From JANJWP01 sp964540725 (GTDB lineage: Bacteria; Patescibacteriota; Gracilibacteria; BD1-5; UBA2023): a stretch of 64,000 nucleotides of DNA. Shown one piece after another: positions 1 through 14,717 of this stretch (its first letter is position 1; every line of letters starts with the position of its first letter). The notes beneath the pieces are model-generated. The model worked only from the letters and a program-made list of their open reading frames with translations. It searched no databases and was not told where the DNA came from. The stretch is from positions 1 to 64,000 of the forward strand of contig CAZINU010000003.1 of NCBI GenBank assembly GCA_964540725.1, written 5' to 3'. The position numbers were made by a program, and so were the translations under genes.

Positions 1-970
1 CGTTCACGACCGCCACTTTCTCGAAGACCTTGGGGTCGGAAGCGTCGATGACGTGGAGCAGAAGATCGGATTCGGTAGAGTCTTCGAGCGTCGAAGAGAA
101 CGCGGCGATCAGGTCGGGCGGAAGGTCGCGGATGAATCCGATCGTGTCGTTTACGAGAATTTCGGTTCCGCGGGCTGAAGTGGCGGTCCAATCGGCCTCG
201 GCGACCGAGCCGGCGGCCGGAGTTTCCGGCGGTACGTACATTTTCCCCACCGACGTGCCGAGCGTGGCGAAGAGCTTGTTTTCGGCAAGCACGCCCTTGT
301 GCGTGAGCGCGTTCATGAGCGTGGATTTCCCCGCGTTGGTATATCCGACGATGCCGACGGTAGGCAATCCTACGCGCTTTCGATGCTTCCGGTGTTCTGC
401 GCGGACTTTTTCGTAGGTCTTCAAACGTTCCTTAATGTCTTCGGTTTTCTCGCGTAGGTGCCGTTTCATGATTTCGGTATTCGTTTCGCCGATTCCGCGA
501 GCGCCGGAGGCTCCGCCCTTCGATCCCCCGCCCTGGCGCGAGAGCTCCATTCCCATTCCGAAAATGCGCGGCCCCATGTGCTTAATCGACGCGAGTTCGA
601 TTTGGAGGCGCGATTCCGGGGAGTCCGCATGGAGCGCGAAAATTTTCAGAATGAGGTCGACGCGGTCCCACGCCTTCATTTTGGACTTCTTTTTTCGGAG
701 TTCTTCGTTCACCTTGTAAATCTGCGCGGGCTTGAGAATGTTGCCGATAACCAGGAGTTCGGCCCCGAGTTCTTCCCCTGCGGCGACGAGCTCTTCGAGT
801 TTTCCGGTTCCGACGTACGTGGAATAGTCCGGCGAATCGCGTTTCTGAACGCGCTTGACCACGGTAATGCCCCCGTAGGTCGAAACGAGGGATTCGAGTT
901 CGGCCATGCGGGCGTCCAAGTCTTCCTTCGGGGTGTCGCGGGGAGCGATATCGACGATGACGGTTTTCAT
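1..970 (-). CDS. hflX: GTPase HflX, partial (C-terminus beyond the window edge)
   Basis: This is a ribosome-associated GTPase of the HflX family, which splits or rescues stalled ribosomes. About 323 residues are present from the start at 970; the gene runs off the left edge. The N-terminal HflX domain is followed by the linker with the Gly-rich segment GGGSKGGASGARGIGE and then the G domain. The P-loop GYTNAGKST and the G3 motif DTIGFIRDLP are intact. The ATG lies one or two bases from the expected transcription start of a minus-strand promoter at 978-1005, so the message may be leaderless. It is divergent from rpoB. Identification is firm; only the end is unseen. Confidence 0.95.
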   Translation of the reverse strand, partial: MKTVIVDIAPRDTPKEDLDARMAELESLVSTYGGITVVKRVQKRDSPDYSTYVGTGKLEELVAAGEELGAELLVIGNILKPAQIYKVNEELRKKKSKMKAWDRVDLILKIFALHADSPESRLQIELASIKHMGPRIFGMGMELSRQGGGSKGGASGARGIGETNTEIMKRHLREKTEDIKERLKTYEKVRAEHRKHRKRVGLPTVGIVGYTNAGKSTLMNALTHKGVLAENKLFATLGTSVGKMYVPPETPAAGSVAEADWTATSARGTEILVNDTIGFIRDLPPDLIAAFSSTLEDSTESDLLLHVIDASDPKVFEKVAVVN

Positions 971-977
971 GGAAGGC

Positions 978-1005
978 ATTATTGCCGTTTTCCGAGTTTC
1001 TTCAA
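978..1005 (-). promoter_or_regulatory. predicted promoter of hflX
   Basis: On the minus strand TTGAAG (1005-1000) and AATAAT (983-978) are separated by 16 bases. Transcription would start almost at the hflX ATG, suggesting a leaderless mRNA. Confidence 0.5.
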
Positions 1006-1037
1006 CGTTTCGTCGAAACTTTCCCGGTTTTTTCCAT

Positions 1038-1065
1038 TTGACTCCCCCCGATTTTCCGCTATCTT
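1038..1065 (+). promoter_or_regulatory. predicted promoter of rpoBC
   Basis: TTGACT (1038-1043) and TATCTT (1060-1065) are separated by 16 bases. The predicted start near 1072 leaves an untranslated leader of about 84 bases before rpoB. Confidence 0.5.
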
Positions 1066-1155
1066 CTTCCCCGAAGTCATCGCGCCCGCCTTACCGAATG
1101 CGTTCTTCCCTTGGCGGGGGCGGATTTTTTCGTATTTTCCTAAAAATCCTTCCCT

Positions 1156-4100
1156 ATGGCGAAGAAGCAGGCGACGGAAACCGCGGTGAAGAAGGCTCCG
1201 GCCGAGAAGCGCGCGGCGACCAATCCGGCCGATATCGGCGCGGTCTACGAGGTGAAGGGGCGGTACTTCTTCACCGACGACCGTTCCATCATCGAACTGC
1301 CGAACCTTATCGAAGTCCAACTGGACAGCTACCGCGATTTCCTCACGCACAAGCTCGACAAGGCCTTCAAGGAGACCTTCCCCATCCAGGACTTCTCGGG
1401 AGAGAAGATCGACATCCACTACAAGGGATTCACGCTCGACGAGCCCAAGCATTCGGTGGCCGACGCCAAGCGCAAGAACCTCAACTTCGAAGCGCCCCTC
1501 AAGGTGCGTCTCGAAATGCTCAACAAGGAGTCCGGCGAAATCAAGGAGCAGGACGTCTATATGGGCGGACTCCCCCTCATGACCGACAAGGGTACGTTCA
1601 TCGTCAACGGCGTCGAACGCGTCATCGTCAACCAGGTCATCCGTTCGACCGGTATGTTCTTCGTGCCCGATCAGAAGAATTCCGACGGCTACGCCATGAA
1701 GATCATCCCCCAAAAGGGTTCGTGGTTCGAGGTCGAAATCGAAAGGAAGGGCGTTATCAACGTGAAGATCGACAAGAAGCGCAAGATTCCGGTTTCGGTC
1801 CTCCTCCGCGCCTACGGGCTCGAATCCGACGCCGACATCATCGGCGCGTTCAAGGCCAATAAGGAATTCGTCTCGAAGTACGTCGGTCCGACCGTCGAAA
1901 AAGACAAGACGAAGACCCGCATGGAAGCCCTCTACGCCATCTACAAACTCCTGCGTCCGGGCGATCTCGGAACCGACGAGCGCGTCTCCGAACTGTTCCG
2001 AACGACCTTCTTCGACGTCAAGAAATTCGAACTCGGCGAAGTCGCCCGCATCAAGACCGACCGGAAGCTCGGCCGGAAAGAAAGCAAGTACGACGAAGAA
2101 AGCCGGTTCCTCTCGAAGGAGGATTTGATCGACGGTCTCAAGTACCTCCTCTCGCTCATGGAGGAGCTTCCCGGATACCGCTCGGACGACATCGACCACC
2201 TCGAAAACCGCCGCGTCCGCTCGGTAGGAGAGCTCGTCTACGACAAGCTCAAGGTCGGTCTCGCCCGCATGGAAAAGATCGCGAAGGACCGCATGACCAT
2301 CATCGAACTCGATTCCGACGTCATGCCCGGAACCTTCATCAACTCCCGCCCGGTCGTCGCCGTATTGAAGGAATTCTTCGGAACGTCCCAGCTTTCGCAG
2401 TTCATGGACCAATCCAACCCGCTCTCCGAACTCGCCCATAAGCGGCGCGTCACGGCGCTCGGTACCGGCGGTCTCACCCGCGAACGCGCGAGCTTCGAAG
2501 TCCGCGACGTCCACCCGACCCAATACGGACGCATCTGTCCCATCGCCACGCCGGAAGGGCCGAACATCGGTCTCGTATTGCACCTCTCCACGTTCGCCCG
2601 CGTCGACAAGTACGGGTTCATCACCACGCCGTTCCGCAAGGTCGGCCACGTCGTGAAGAACGACGGAAAGGCGGCCGTAAACCGCATCACCCTCTCCGAT
2701 ATCGTCGACGAGAAGGGGAAGGTCGTCGTGGAAGAAAAGACCCTCATCACGGCCGAAATCGCCGAAAAAATCAAGAAGGCGGTAAAATCCGACGAAATCG
2801 AAGTCCGCGGATTCCTGACGCCCGACTACGAATACTTCGACGCCTACCAGGAGCGCGACCTCGTCATCGCGGAAGCGAATTCCCCCTTCGACGAATTCGG
2901 CAACTTCGCCGAAACCCGCATCTCGGCCCGCAAGAATTCGGAAGCGACCATCGAATACGTCCGCGAAATCACCCACGCCGACGTTTCGCCGAAGCAGATC
3001 ATGAGCGAATCCACGTCGCTCGTTCCGTTCCTCGAACACGACGACGCGACCCGTGCGGAAATGGGAACGAACATGATGCGCCAGGCCGTTCCGCTCGTAC
3101 GGTCGGAAGCTCCGGTCGTCGGTACCGGTACCGAACGCATGATCGCGGAAGGGTCCGGCTACGTCGTCAAGGCCGAAGAGCCCGGAGAAATCATCGGCGT
3201 CGACGCCAAACACATCTCCGTGCTCTACGATTCCGGCCGCAAGGCGCTCTACGAACTCCGTACGTTCGAACGGTCGAACCACGACATGATCATCCACCAG
3301 AAGCCCCTGGTATCGACCGGAGACCGCATCGAAGAGGGTGACATCCTGGCGGACGGACAGTCCATCGAAAACGGCGAACTCGCGCTCGGACGCAACCTCC
3401 TTGTCGCGTACATGCCGTGGGGCGGGTACAACTTCGAAGACGCCATCGTCATCTCTTCCCGCGTCATGCAGGAAGACTACTACACCTCGGTCCACATCAA
3501 CGAATACGTCATGGACGTCCGCGAGACCAAGCTCGGCCCCGAACAGACGACCAACGACATTCCGAACGTTTCCTCGAACAAGCTCAAGGATCTCGACGCC
3601 GAAGGTATCGTCCGCATCGGCGCGTACGTCATGGGCGGCGACATCCTCGTCGGTAAGGTCACTCCGAAGGGGGAAATCGAACTCTCCCCGGAAGAACGCC
3701 TCCTCCGTGCTATCTTCGGCGACAAGTCGAAGGACGTGAAGGACTCTTCCCTCGTCATGCCTTCGGGATCGGGCGGAAAAGTCATCGGCGTCCACGTGCT
3801 CCGGCGCGAGGAAGGCGACAACCTCCCCACCGGCGTCTTCATGCAAGTAAAGGTCTACGTAGCCCAGACCCGCAAAATCGAAGTCGGCGACAAGATGGCC
3901 GGACGTCACGGAAACAAGGGCATCGTTTCGCGCATCGCCCCGATTGAAGACATGCCGTTCCTCGCGGACGGAACTCCGGTCGACATCATCCTCAATCCGC
4001 TCGGCGTCATCTCGCGTATGAACATCGGGCAGATTCTCGAGGCCCACATGGGAATTGCCGCGCGCAAGCTCGGCATCAAGGTCGCGACCCCCATCCTGAA

Positions 4101-4716
4101 CGGAATCGACGTAGAAACCATCGGCGACCTCATGGAAAAAGCCGGGCTTCCCCGCGACGGAAAGGTCCAACTCTTCGACGGACGCACCGGCGACCCGTTC
4201 AAAGAAAAGACCATGGTCGGCGTCAAGTACATGCTGAAACTCCACCACCTGGTCGAAGACAAGATCCACGCCCGCTCGGTCGGCCCCTACTCCATGGTTA
4301 CCCAACAACCGCTCGGAGGAAAGGCTCAGAACGGAGGCCAGCGTCTCGGAGAAATGGAAGTCTGGGCCCTCGAAGGATACGGCGCCGCCAACATCCTCCA
4401 GGAAATGCTCACGATCAAGTCCGACGACATTAACGGACGCGCGCAAAGCTACGAGGCCATCGTGAAGGGCAAACGCATCCGCCGCCCGAACATGCCGGAA
4501 TCGTTCAACGTCCTCCTTCGGGAACTCCAAGCGCTCAACCTCAAGATCGACCTGCTCGAAAAGGAGGAACTCGACCGCGAAGAAGGAGAACAGCTCGAAC
4601 GCTACGCGGAGCTCGAAAAACTCGAAGGGCAGTTCGACGTGGAAGTCGATCTCTCGGCCGACGAAGGCAAGGGAACCGAATCCACCGAGAAGATTGCCGT
4701 CGAAGAAGAGGCCTAA
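1156..4716 (+). CDS. rpoB: DNA-directed RNA polymerase subunit beta
   Basis: This 1186-residue protein is the beta subunit of RNA polymerase, which forms half of the active-site cleft. Family hallmarks are all present: the rifampicin region with FMDQSNPLSELAHKRR, the segment ICPIATPEGPNIGL, the hybrid-binding motif GDKMAGRHGNKGI, and the C-terminal block GQRLGEMEVWALEGYGAA. The length is typical of compact beta subunits. It contains no in-frame UGA and ends with TAA. The first ATG after a TTGACT/TATCTT promoter was chosen as start; no clear Shine-Dalgarno precedes it. rpoC follows 41 bases downstream, as in most bacteria. Confidence 0.98.
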   Translation: MAKKQATETAVKKAPAEKRAATNPADIGAVYEVKGRYFFTDDRSIIELPNLIEVQLDSYRDFLTHKLDKAFKETFPIQDFSGEKIDIHYKGFTLDEPKHSVADAKRKNLNFEAPLKVRLEMLNKESGEIKEQDVYMGGLPLMTDKGTFIVNGVERVIVNQVIRSTGMFFVPDQKNSDGYAMKIIPQKGSWFEVEIERKGVINVKIDKKRKIPVSVLLRAYGLESDADIIGAFKANKEFVSKYVGPTVEKDKTKTRMEALYAIYKLLRPGDLGTDERVSELFRTTFFDVKKFELGEVARIKTDRKLGRKESKYDEESRFLSKEDLIDGLKYLLSLMEELPGYRSDDIDHLENRRVRSVGELVYDKLKVGLARMEKIAKDRMTIIELDSDVMPGTFINSRPVVAVLKEFFGTSQLSQFMDQSNPLSELAHKRRVTALGTGGLTRERASFEVRDVHPTQYGRICPIATPEGPNIGLVLHLSTFARVDKYGFITTPFRKVGHVVKNDGKAAVNRITLSDIVDEKGKVVVEEKTLITAEIAEKIKKAVKSDEIEVRGFLTPDYEYFDAYQERDLVIAEANSPFDEFGNFAETRISARKNSEATIEYVREITHADVSPKQIMSESTSLVPFLEHDDATRAEMGTNMMRQAVPLVRSEAPVVGTGTERMIAEGSGYVVKAEEPGEIIGVDAKHISVLYDSGRKALYELRTFERSNHDMIIHQKPLVSTGDRIEEGDILADGQSIENGELALGRNLLVAYMPWGGYNFEDAIVISSRVMQEDYYTSVHINEYVMDVRETKLGPEQTTNDIPNVSSNKLKDLDAEGIVRIGAYVMGGDILVGKVTPKGEIELSPEERLLRAIFGDKSKDVKDSSLVMPSGSGGKVIGVHVLRREEGDNLPTGVFMQVKVYVAQTRKIEVGDKMAGRHGNKGIVSRIAPIEDMPFLADGTPVDIILNPLGVISRMNIGQILEAHMGIAARKLGIKVATPILNGIDVETIGDLMEKAGLPRDGKVQLFDGRTGDPFKEKTMVGVKYMLKLHHLVEDKIHARSVGPYSMVTQQPLGGKAQNGGQRLGEMEVWALEGYGAANILQEMLTIKSDDINGRAQSYEAIVKGKRIRRPNMPESFNVLLRELQALNLKIDLLEKEELDREEGEQLERYAELEKLEGQFDVEVDLSADEGKGTESTEKIAVEEEA

Positions 4717-4757
4717 TCCCCTCCTCTGCCGCTCCGATCCCCTAATATCCTCCACCC

Positions 4758-8780
<4,023 letters not shown>

Positions 8781-8813
8781 TGGCCATTCACGGAACCGTC
8801 ACCGAAAAATCTT

Positions 8814-8857
8814 CCACCCATCAAAAAATCCCCGTTCGGGGATTTTTTGATGGGTGG
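8814..8857. terminator. bidirectional intrinsic terminator between rpoC and the minus-strand operon
   Basis: A perfect 20-bp stem with a four-base loop (GTTC at 8834-8837) has a run of A in one arm and T in the other. It can stop transcription from rpoC and from the converging minus-strand genes. Confidence 0.9.
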
Positions 8858-8940
8858 ATCGTGAGCGGAGTCGTAATGAAAGGATACGGGGTGTGACGTG
8901 ATTATGACGACCTTAATCGTACCACTGAAATCCATGCCTG

Positions 8941-9654
8941 CTATGCCCTCTCCATACGAAGGAGTCCTGTCGAAAAGGACCGAAATGCCGGGAACGTTAC
9001 GAGATATAGTCCGACCATGACGAGTTCGTACTTAACGAAATATCCGCCCCACGTGTCGGCGTCCAAAAACTCCAGTTGCGAGGGATTCGCCATAACGAGG
9101 AAATAATTCGACTCTATTCCGAAAGCCCCAAGCGCGAAATTCACGAGAACATGGAAAACTATGATGGCTTGGCTCCATCCGACCAAGCGGAGAAACGAGA
9201 TTCGGAACTTCGCCCCATACAACATGATCAGGGCCATAACGCCAATAATTCCGAGCGTCTTACGGGCGAAAAAGAAAAACAGGAATGCGTAAAATTCTGG
9301 GTGGGACTGATCCAAGAGCATTGGGTACAGCAATGAAATCGGAATGAACGCGAGCACGTGGAAAGCGCCGATTTCGAAGCATACGCGGTTTCCGAATGCC
9401 ATAGCCAGCATGACCGCATACAATCCGACCGTACAGTGGTAGAGCGGAAGGGAGTATCCGATATCGAACGGTTGGCCGGCAATGCCGTAGGAGTGGACGT
9501 ACGCGGCGATTTCAAGAACGATCATGATAGCCAATATCCCGCGCCCAAACCGGATATCCAATTGGAATTTCCGGAATGCAACGTACGCTGCCGTGATTGA
9601 AATGGCGGAAAATACCATGCCGAGCACGTGCGGAAAACTGAAGTACGGGAGCAT
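8941..9654 (-). CDS. multi-pass membrane protein of the YwaF/TMEM164-like family (TIGR02206)
   Basis: This 237-residue protein has about six or seven hydrophobic segments and the family-type motif LPLYHC around residues 69-74. It resembles the bacterial YwaF/TIGR02206 family, related to eukaryotic TMEM164, an acyltransferase acting on membrane lipids through a Cys and a His. Here Cys74 and the His in GAFHVLAF are candidates for those roles. It is the last gene of a six-gene minus-strand operon, 14 bases behind a PlsC-like acyltransferase, which supports a lipid-related job. It ends in TAG and has no UGA. Family assignment is from pattern recognition; the enzymatic role is inference. Confidence 0.65.
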   Translation of the reverse strand: MLPYFSFPHVLGMVFSAISITAAYVAFRKFQLDIRFGRGILAIMIVLEIAAYVHSYGIAGQPFDIGYSLPLYHCTVGLYAVMLAMAFGNRVCFEIGAFHVLAFIPISLLYPMLLDQSHPEFYAFLFFFFARKTLGIIGVMALIMLYGAKFRISFLRLVGWSQAIIVFHVLVNFALGAFGIESNYFLVMANPSQLEFLDADTWGGYFVKYELVMVGLYLVTFPAFRSFSTGLLRMERA

Positions 9655-9668
9655 TGTCCTTTTTATAG

Positions 9669-10820
9669 TTAATCGCGATACAGTTCGCCGATACGGTCAG
9701 ACAATCCGCGAGTAAGGAATTCCCCCACCTTATATCCAAGTTCCCGCTCTTTGCCAGTGGGAACTTCCGCGGCCGACAATATCCAATCCCGCCAATTCGC
9801 GGGAATCGCGAGGAATTCCGGATCATGACGAAGCGTCGTGAGTACGGTCCGGAATTCGGAGCCGAACGATATTCCCCGAGCGTATGCGTCCGCCCTGAAG
9901 AAAAATGACAACCCCCTCTCGGTACGTTCACGCTGAAAATCTCCGAGCGTTTGAACCATTCCAATCCGTTGATATTTCCGTTCATACCCTTTGGGAATCG
10001 GCATTTCGGCATCCAACACCTCGGAAACCGGGATCGGCGGATCGAAACGGGTCATTACTTCGGTTTTTCCATCAAATCCGTCACGGTATTCGGAATGGCA
10101 TCTCAAAACGTATCCGCCAGCCTTCTTGAGGCGCAAGAGCATAGCGATGGATCCTCTGGGAATCGGATTCGCCGGAGATGATTCCGTCAGACGTCTCGTT
10201 CCTTCCGGATACAGGAGAACCGGATCACCTTTTGCGATCCGGGATGACAGGGCGGACATAGCCAACCCCGAGAGATTGCGAAATTGCGGATCGAGATGGA
10301 ATTCTTTATTCGATATGGTCGGAATCGACCGTACGCAAAGAAGGGCAAGCGCATTTACAAGGCGGTATGCCGGATTTTTCCGGGGCGAAAATAGTCCGAT
10401 CCTAAGTATCGCATGAAGCCGGTCGTACAACTCGGGAGACGCAAGAAAGACCGAGTATCCGTGAATGATCGGTTCAAGGGATTCCGGACCGTGAAGCCCT
10501 ACGAACATGACTGGAATATTTCGCCCCATCATGTCCGTAGCCGCCCGAACGTTCTCGGTACCGGATACGCGCAGACGGTAATCCCGAAGGACAAAGGGAA
10601 TGACGGAATGGAACAGTTCATTCGGCGTCAAGCTTGAATCGGGAATCACCGATTCCCCATGCTCCCGAGCGGACGAAAATACCGACTCCGCATTAACTCG
10701 GAGAATATCGGAAGCTTTCGCAGCTACGGTCCACGCCAGTCGTGCGGACAAAAGAACCCTCCCCCTTTCGACCGGGAGACGAGTACGGTCTTTAGATCCT
10801 TCAAAACTGACGAGCGACAT
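9669..10820 (-). CDS. PlsC-like acyltransferase domain protein
   Basis: This 383-residue protein has no obvious signal peptide. The segment LLYPEGTRR matches the phosphate-binding FPEGTR motif of the PlsC/glycerophospholipid acyltransferase superfamily. Upstream, VFVGLHGPES could be the equivalent of the catalytic HxxxxD motif, but the aspartate is not in the usual place. A role in acylating a lipid or surface-protein precursor is plausible. It sits 6 bases after the 1292-residue secreted protein and 14 bases before the TMEM164-like gene. Base composition looks somewhat less GC-rich than the flanking genes. Superfamily assignment is moderate; the substrate is unknown. Confidence 0.6.
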   Translation of the reverse strand: MSLVSFEGSKDRTRLPVERGRVLLSARLAWTVAAKASDILRVNAESVFSSAREHGESVIPDSSLTPNELFHSVIPFVLRDYRLRVSGTENVRAATDMMGRNIPVMFVGLHGPESLEPIIHGYSVFLASPELYDRLHAILRIGLFSPRKNPAYRLVNALALLCVRSIPTISNKEFHLDPQFRNLSGLAMSALSSRIAKGDPVLLYPEGTRRLTESSPANPIPRGSIAMLLRLKKAGGYVLRCHSEYRDGFDGKTEVMTRFDPPIPVSEVLDAEMPIPKGYERKYQRIGMVQTLGDFQRERTERGLSFFFRADAYARGISFGSEFRTVLTTLRHDPEFLAIPANWRDWILSAAEVPTGKERELGYKVGEFLTRGLSDRIGELYRD

Positions 10821-10826
10821 GCGACA

Positions 10827-13800
10827 CTACCGACAATCCACCGTTCCGGCAATCGAGTATCCGATACTGGTGGATGCCGCGCTTCCGCCTTCGGTGACCG
10901 TCAAATCCACCTGATTGGCGGTACAAGTTTTAGAGAAGTAATCGATATCGTTGCTCGGATCGCTATTGTTCGATAATACGAAACTCGTCAGAACGTTCCC
11001 AGCGGCATCAAGACACTTGATATCATAGTTCAAATCTTCCGTCCACACGTCGAATGAGAAATTCACGTTCTTGGTGTTATCGGGGTGGTCATATGCAAAA
11101 TGTACGGACCCTCCGGCATTCGTGGCGGTCGTTTCATAAGCGGATCAGCTGATCGGCTCGCACGCGGCAACGCATGCGTTCGGACAATCCCCACCGCAGT
11201 CAATGCCGGTTTCGGTACCGTTTTGCGTTCCGTCGACGCACGACGCGGGCAGGGTCGACGGAGCGATCGGGGTCGGCGCGCTACACGTGCACGGTTCGGA
11301 GGCAAGCTGGAGTTCTATTCATCCTTCCTTCTGACAAAGTTTGAAGCCACTGGAATCGCTTGGTGCCAACCCCGTCGAAACGGGCGGGGTTTCGGGTGAC
11401 CAGTAACAATTGAGCGGGGAATCCAGGGGACCGAAACATACCAGCCCCTGCCCTACCGACACCGAGCCGTCGGAAGAAGCGTACGAACGGTCGAATTGCA
11501 GGTACCATGCCGATGCGCCGCTTAAGGAGAAGGCCCGATTCGGGAGCCGGAAGTACGACTCCGAACTGCGCGCGCCCTGTTGGAGTGACGGACTGAACGA
11601 CAGCGGCTGGGTTTCCAAGGGAGTCATTTCGATGTCTCGTATCGCGAAGCCGATTTCCACTCTCGACGATCCGGATTCCCCATTATGAAATTTGGCCCAC
11701 ACCCCCGGACCGTGCCAATATCCCCCTTCCTCGATAGCATCCGTGACGTCACAAGAGCCTGAAGGGGCACTCGTATAGAACGCCGTCGGCAGCTCGATTT
11801 GGATACCGTGCGTAACCATGACTTTCCGATCTCCGAGTCCGACCGTGCCGGCGATTTTTTTATACCGGCGAACGATTTCCCCCGATTTCTCCCGACATGC
11901 GGAATTGGCGGCCACGACTTCGAACGTTCCGGTTCCGGTTATGGACGTTCCATCCTTCGAATATGCCGGCCACTCGACTTCGTCGGCGGAAAGGAGGGCG
12001 GCCGTAAGCAAGTAGGTATCGTAGACGCCCTTGTTCCCCGATACGATGGGCCCCATATTGGAGGTTCCGTAGAACTGGGAATAGAGCGAAAGGAAAAATA
12101 CCTTGCATTTTTCCATGTTCGACCCCTGGCACGCCGGAAAGGCGGAGAAGGCCGAGTCCATTTGACTCCAAATGCTTTCGGTAATGATGGGGTCCCAGAG
12201 CGATCCTCCCGCAACGGCGCCATTGAAGTGAACGACGGTCTCGGAAGATTTCTGCGCGGAGCAAGTGGCGACGGGCGCCGTTCCGCACGCCCCGTCATAC
12301 GGGCTGCCGGAATAATCGCCCGAAGGACAATTGTCCATGGGAAGTTCGCAGCGCTTGTCCGTCGCGTTCCACGTAGCGCCGGGAGCGCACTTGTACCGGC
12401 ACGTTCCGGCCGTCGTATCGTACGAAGTCGTAAGAGTCGAAGGCGACCACGAACCAGAGGTCGCGCTCGTTCCCGCCCACGTCTGAGTACCGTATGAGAG
12501 CGTGTTCCAAACGGTATTACGAAGGTCGAGGGCGGGCGGAATCGGACAAATCGGATTCTGTACCCGTGCCGTACACGTACCTCCGGTCGTTCCAGGCGTC
12601 GGAACGTAATTCGTCCAGCACGTCGGCAGGCAGAGCGTGGATCCGTTTTCAACGATGGGGAAAGGTCCGGTCGGAGACGATGGGAACGAGTTGTAGTTGC
12701 CGGTAGGGGAATACTTGAACTGCGCGTATTTGACCGACGAGGTTGCCTTGGCAGGAGTCGTACAATTCGTTTGTTTCGTCACGAGGGTCGCCCGATCGTC
12801 GAAACGCCACGCGTTCGGTCCGGCGGCTTCGGGAGTACCCGGATCGAAGAGAATGGCGAGCGTTCCTCCTTGCACGCACTTCGCGGCCGAACCCGTCAAC
12901 CCGTTCCATACGAGCCCGTTCTTACAGGTCCAATCGCAGGAATCCGTATTCGGCATGGGGCCAAGACCATCGCACGTGTACCCGGTAAACTTTCCGGTCG
13001 TGGGATTGATTCCGGCGGGTGAAATCCACTCGGCGTTTCCGGATGCGGGAAGTCCCCCGCCCTTCGGGGCGCTCGTCGTGCACGTATAGGTCGCGCCCGA
13101 AAAGACCGTGCATTTCGAGCACGAATCGGTCGAAACGTCCGCGCCGAAGGGGTCGGTCGTTGCGATATTTCCGGAGACGGCGTAGTTTTTCCATTCCTTC
13201 TCCGCCGGTTCGTCGGTCATACCCCCGACGAAACAGGAAGACGGGGCATTTCCCAAATCGGCCGCCTTGCTGGCATCGCCCGAGATTCCAAGTTTCGGAA
13301 GCGCGTTATCGATTTTTACGAACAAGCCCGAGCCCCCTCCGTTGTACTCAGAGGAATTGGCGGAAAGGGTTTTTCCGTCCGAATTCGATCGGGCATTGTC
13401 CTTCGCCGTCACTTTGACGTAATTCTTTCCTTCAACGAGACAATCGTCGAGCGAACCGCCGTTCGCCAATTTCGTCAGCAACGACGGCATGCCGGAACCC
13501 GGAGCCCCTCCGTTGCTCGTAGAGAGTTGATTGTAGTAGAGCCGAATGCCACGGAACCCCGATTTTACGCCATTGGCGGAAGTCGTGCTCGCCACGACCG
13601 AAGCGACGTCCGTAGCGAAAGAGTACGTTCCGGAGCATTTGCCGATTTCGACGACGATTTCCGAAATGCCGGAAACGTCGTCGATGGAAATTTCGATCCC
13701 CTCGAGCAAATCGGGATTGGCCGAAACGGAACGTCCGGGCGGCGTTCTCGTATGGGTCGTTTTATTCTTGTAGTACGTGCACCCCGGAAGCGTCGGATTG

Positions 13801-14705
13801 GAAGACGTTCCATAGCCCGAACCGCGATACTTCGAAAGATTACACCAATTGTTCTGGTCGGAATCGAACATGGGAGCGTTCAAAACCTGAATGGAAGGGC
13901 CGGAATCGTCGGCAGTGGCATACCGACCTTCGACGGTACAAGAAGCCTGGGCCGAAACCGAACTGTTTGCTACTCCCGCCGGAGAACACCCGGTCGTAGA
14001 CGACCGTACGGGAGTGCTTCCGAGTTGGTCGAACGAGACGATGCAATTATCGGTTTTCGTCGCGGAATTGCATTCGCCGCTCTTTCCACCCTGAAGTAAC
14101 GTAAGGGAAGGTCCGTCAATACAACTGACCGTCGAGCCGGAAGTCGGGGGCGTATGGTTCGTTCCGTTCGTAGAGCGGCTGCATTGTTCTCCCGAATCAA
14201 CGCCCAGGATTCGCGAATACCCGGACGAGCCGAACGAAGGGCTCGCCCCGTTATAGAGATAGTTCGTAAATACGTTCGAGGTCGTTCCGTAGGTGTAATG
14301 GTAATACACTTTACATCTTGTACACGTCCGAGAAACGTAGGTAGAATTATTGCATGTACAAGTGTTGGGGGTTGCGGGACTTCACCCTATGCAACCGGTT
14401 GGCGTCGACAGGCAAGGAGTTCATGGGGTAGAATTATTGCATGTACAAGTGTTGGGCGTCCAGCCTCCGCATTCGTACTGTTCGGTTTGCTTGCAATACG
14501 TATCCGTACATCCGTAACTATAGTACGAATACGTCGGGGAACTGGACGTATTGCACGTATTCGAAGTATTGTAGTAACCCTCCTTTATCGTCCCCGGAAC
14601 CACCCCCGCCTCCGCAACCGACACGGAAAAGACCGAGGCGATGGCAAGCATGGCGGCGATTCGCCCGATACGGGGGCGTATTCCGAACAATCGAAATGCG
14701 GACAT
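10827..14705 (-). CDS. giant secreted Cys-rich protein, four in-frame UGA codons
   Basis: Reading UGA as Gly joins fragments into one 1292-residue protein ending in TAG. The start at 14705 gives a clear signal peptide (basic N-terminus, hydrophobic AAMLAIASVFSVSVAEA). UGA codons are at residues 95, 108, 1129 and 1187. The mature protein is rich in Cys, Ser, Thr and Gly. Near the N-terminus the element PNTCTCNNST occurs twice; near the C-terminus is DGTQNGTETGIDCGGDC, a Cys-rich motif seen in extracellular adhesin-like proteins. Segments such as FVKIDNALPKLGI resemble Ig-like or cadherin-like surface repeats. It follows a second giant secreted protein by 12 bases. I do not recognise a specific function; surface attachment or a pilus-tip role is possible. 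Confidence 0.8.
14340..14456 (-). repeat. 30-nt exact direct repeat, period 87 nt
   Basis: The same 30 bases occur at 14340-14369 and 14427-14456. The 87-base offset is 29 codons, so the repeat is in frame and encodes TPNTCTCNNST twice. The intervening segment carries two UGA codons. Confidence 0.85.
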
Positions 14706-14717
14706 GGGAACTGCGGG

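Noticed and set aside
979..4755. 1258-residue open frame on the minus strand opposite rpoB
   Set aside because: A shadow of rpoB: GC-rich coding DNA leaves long antisense open frames. The sequence is low complexity and matches no family.
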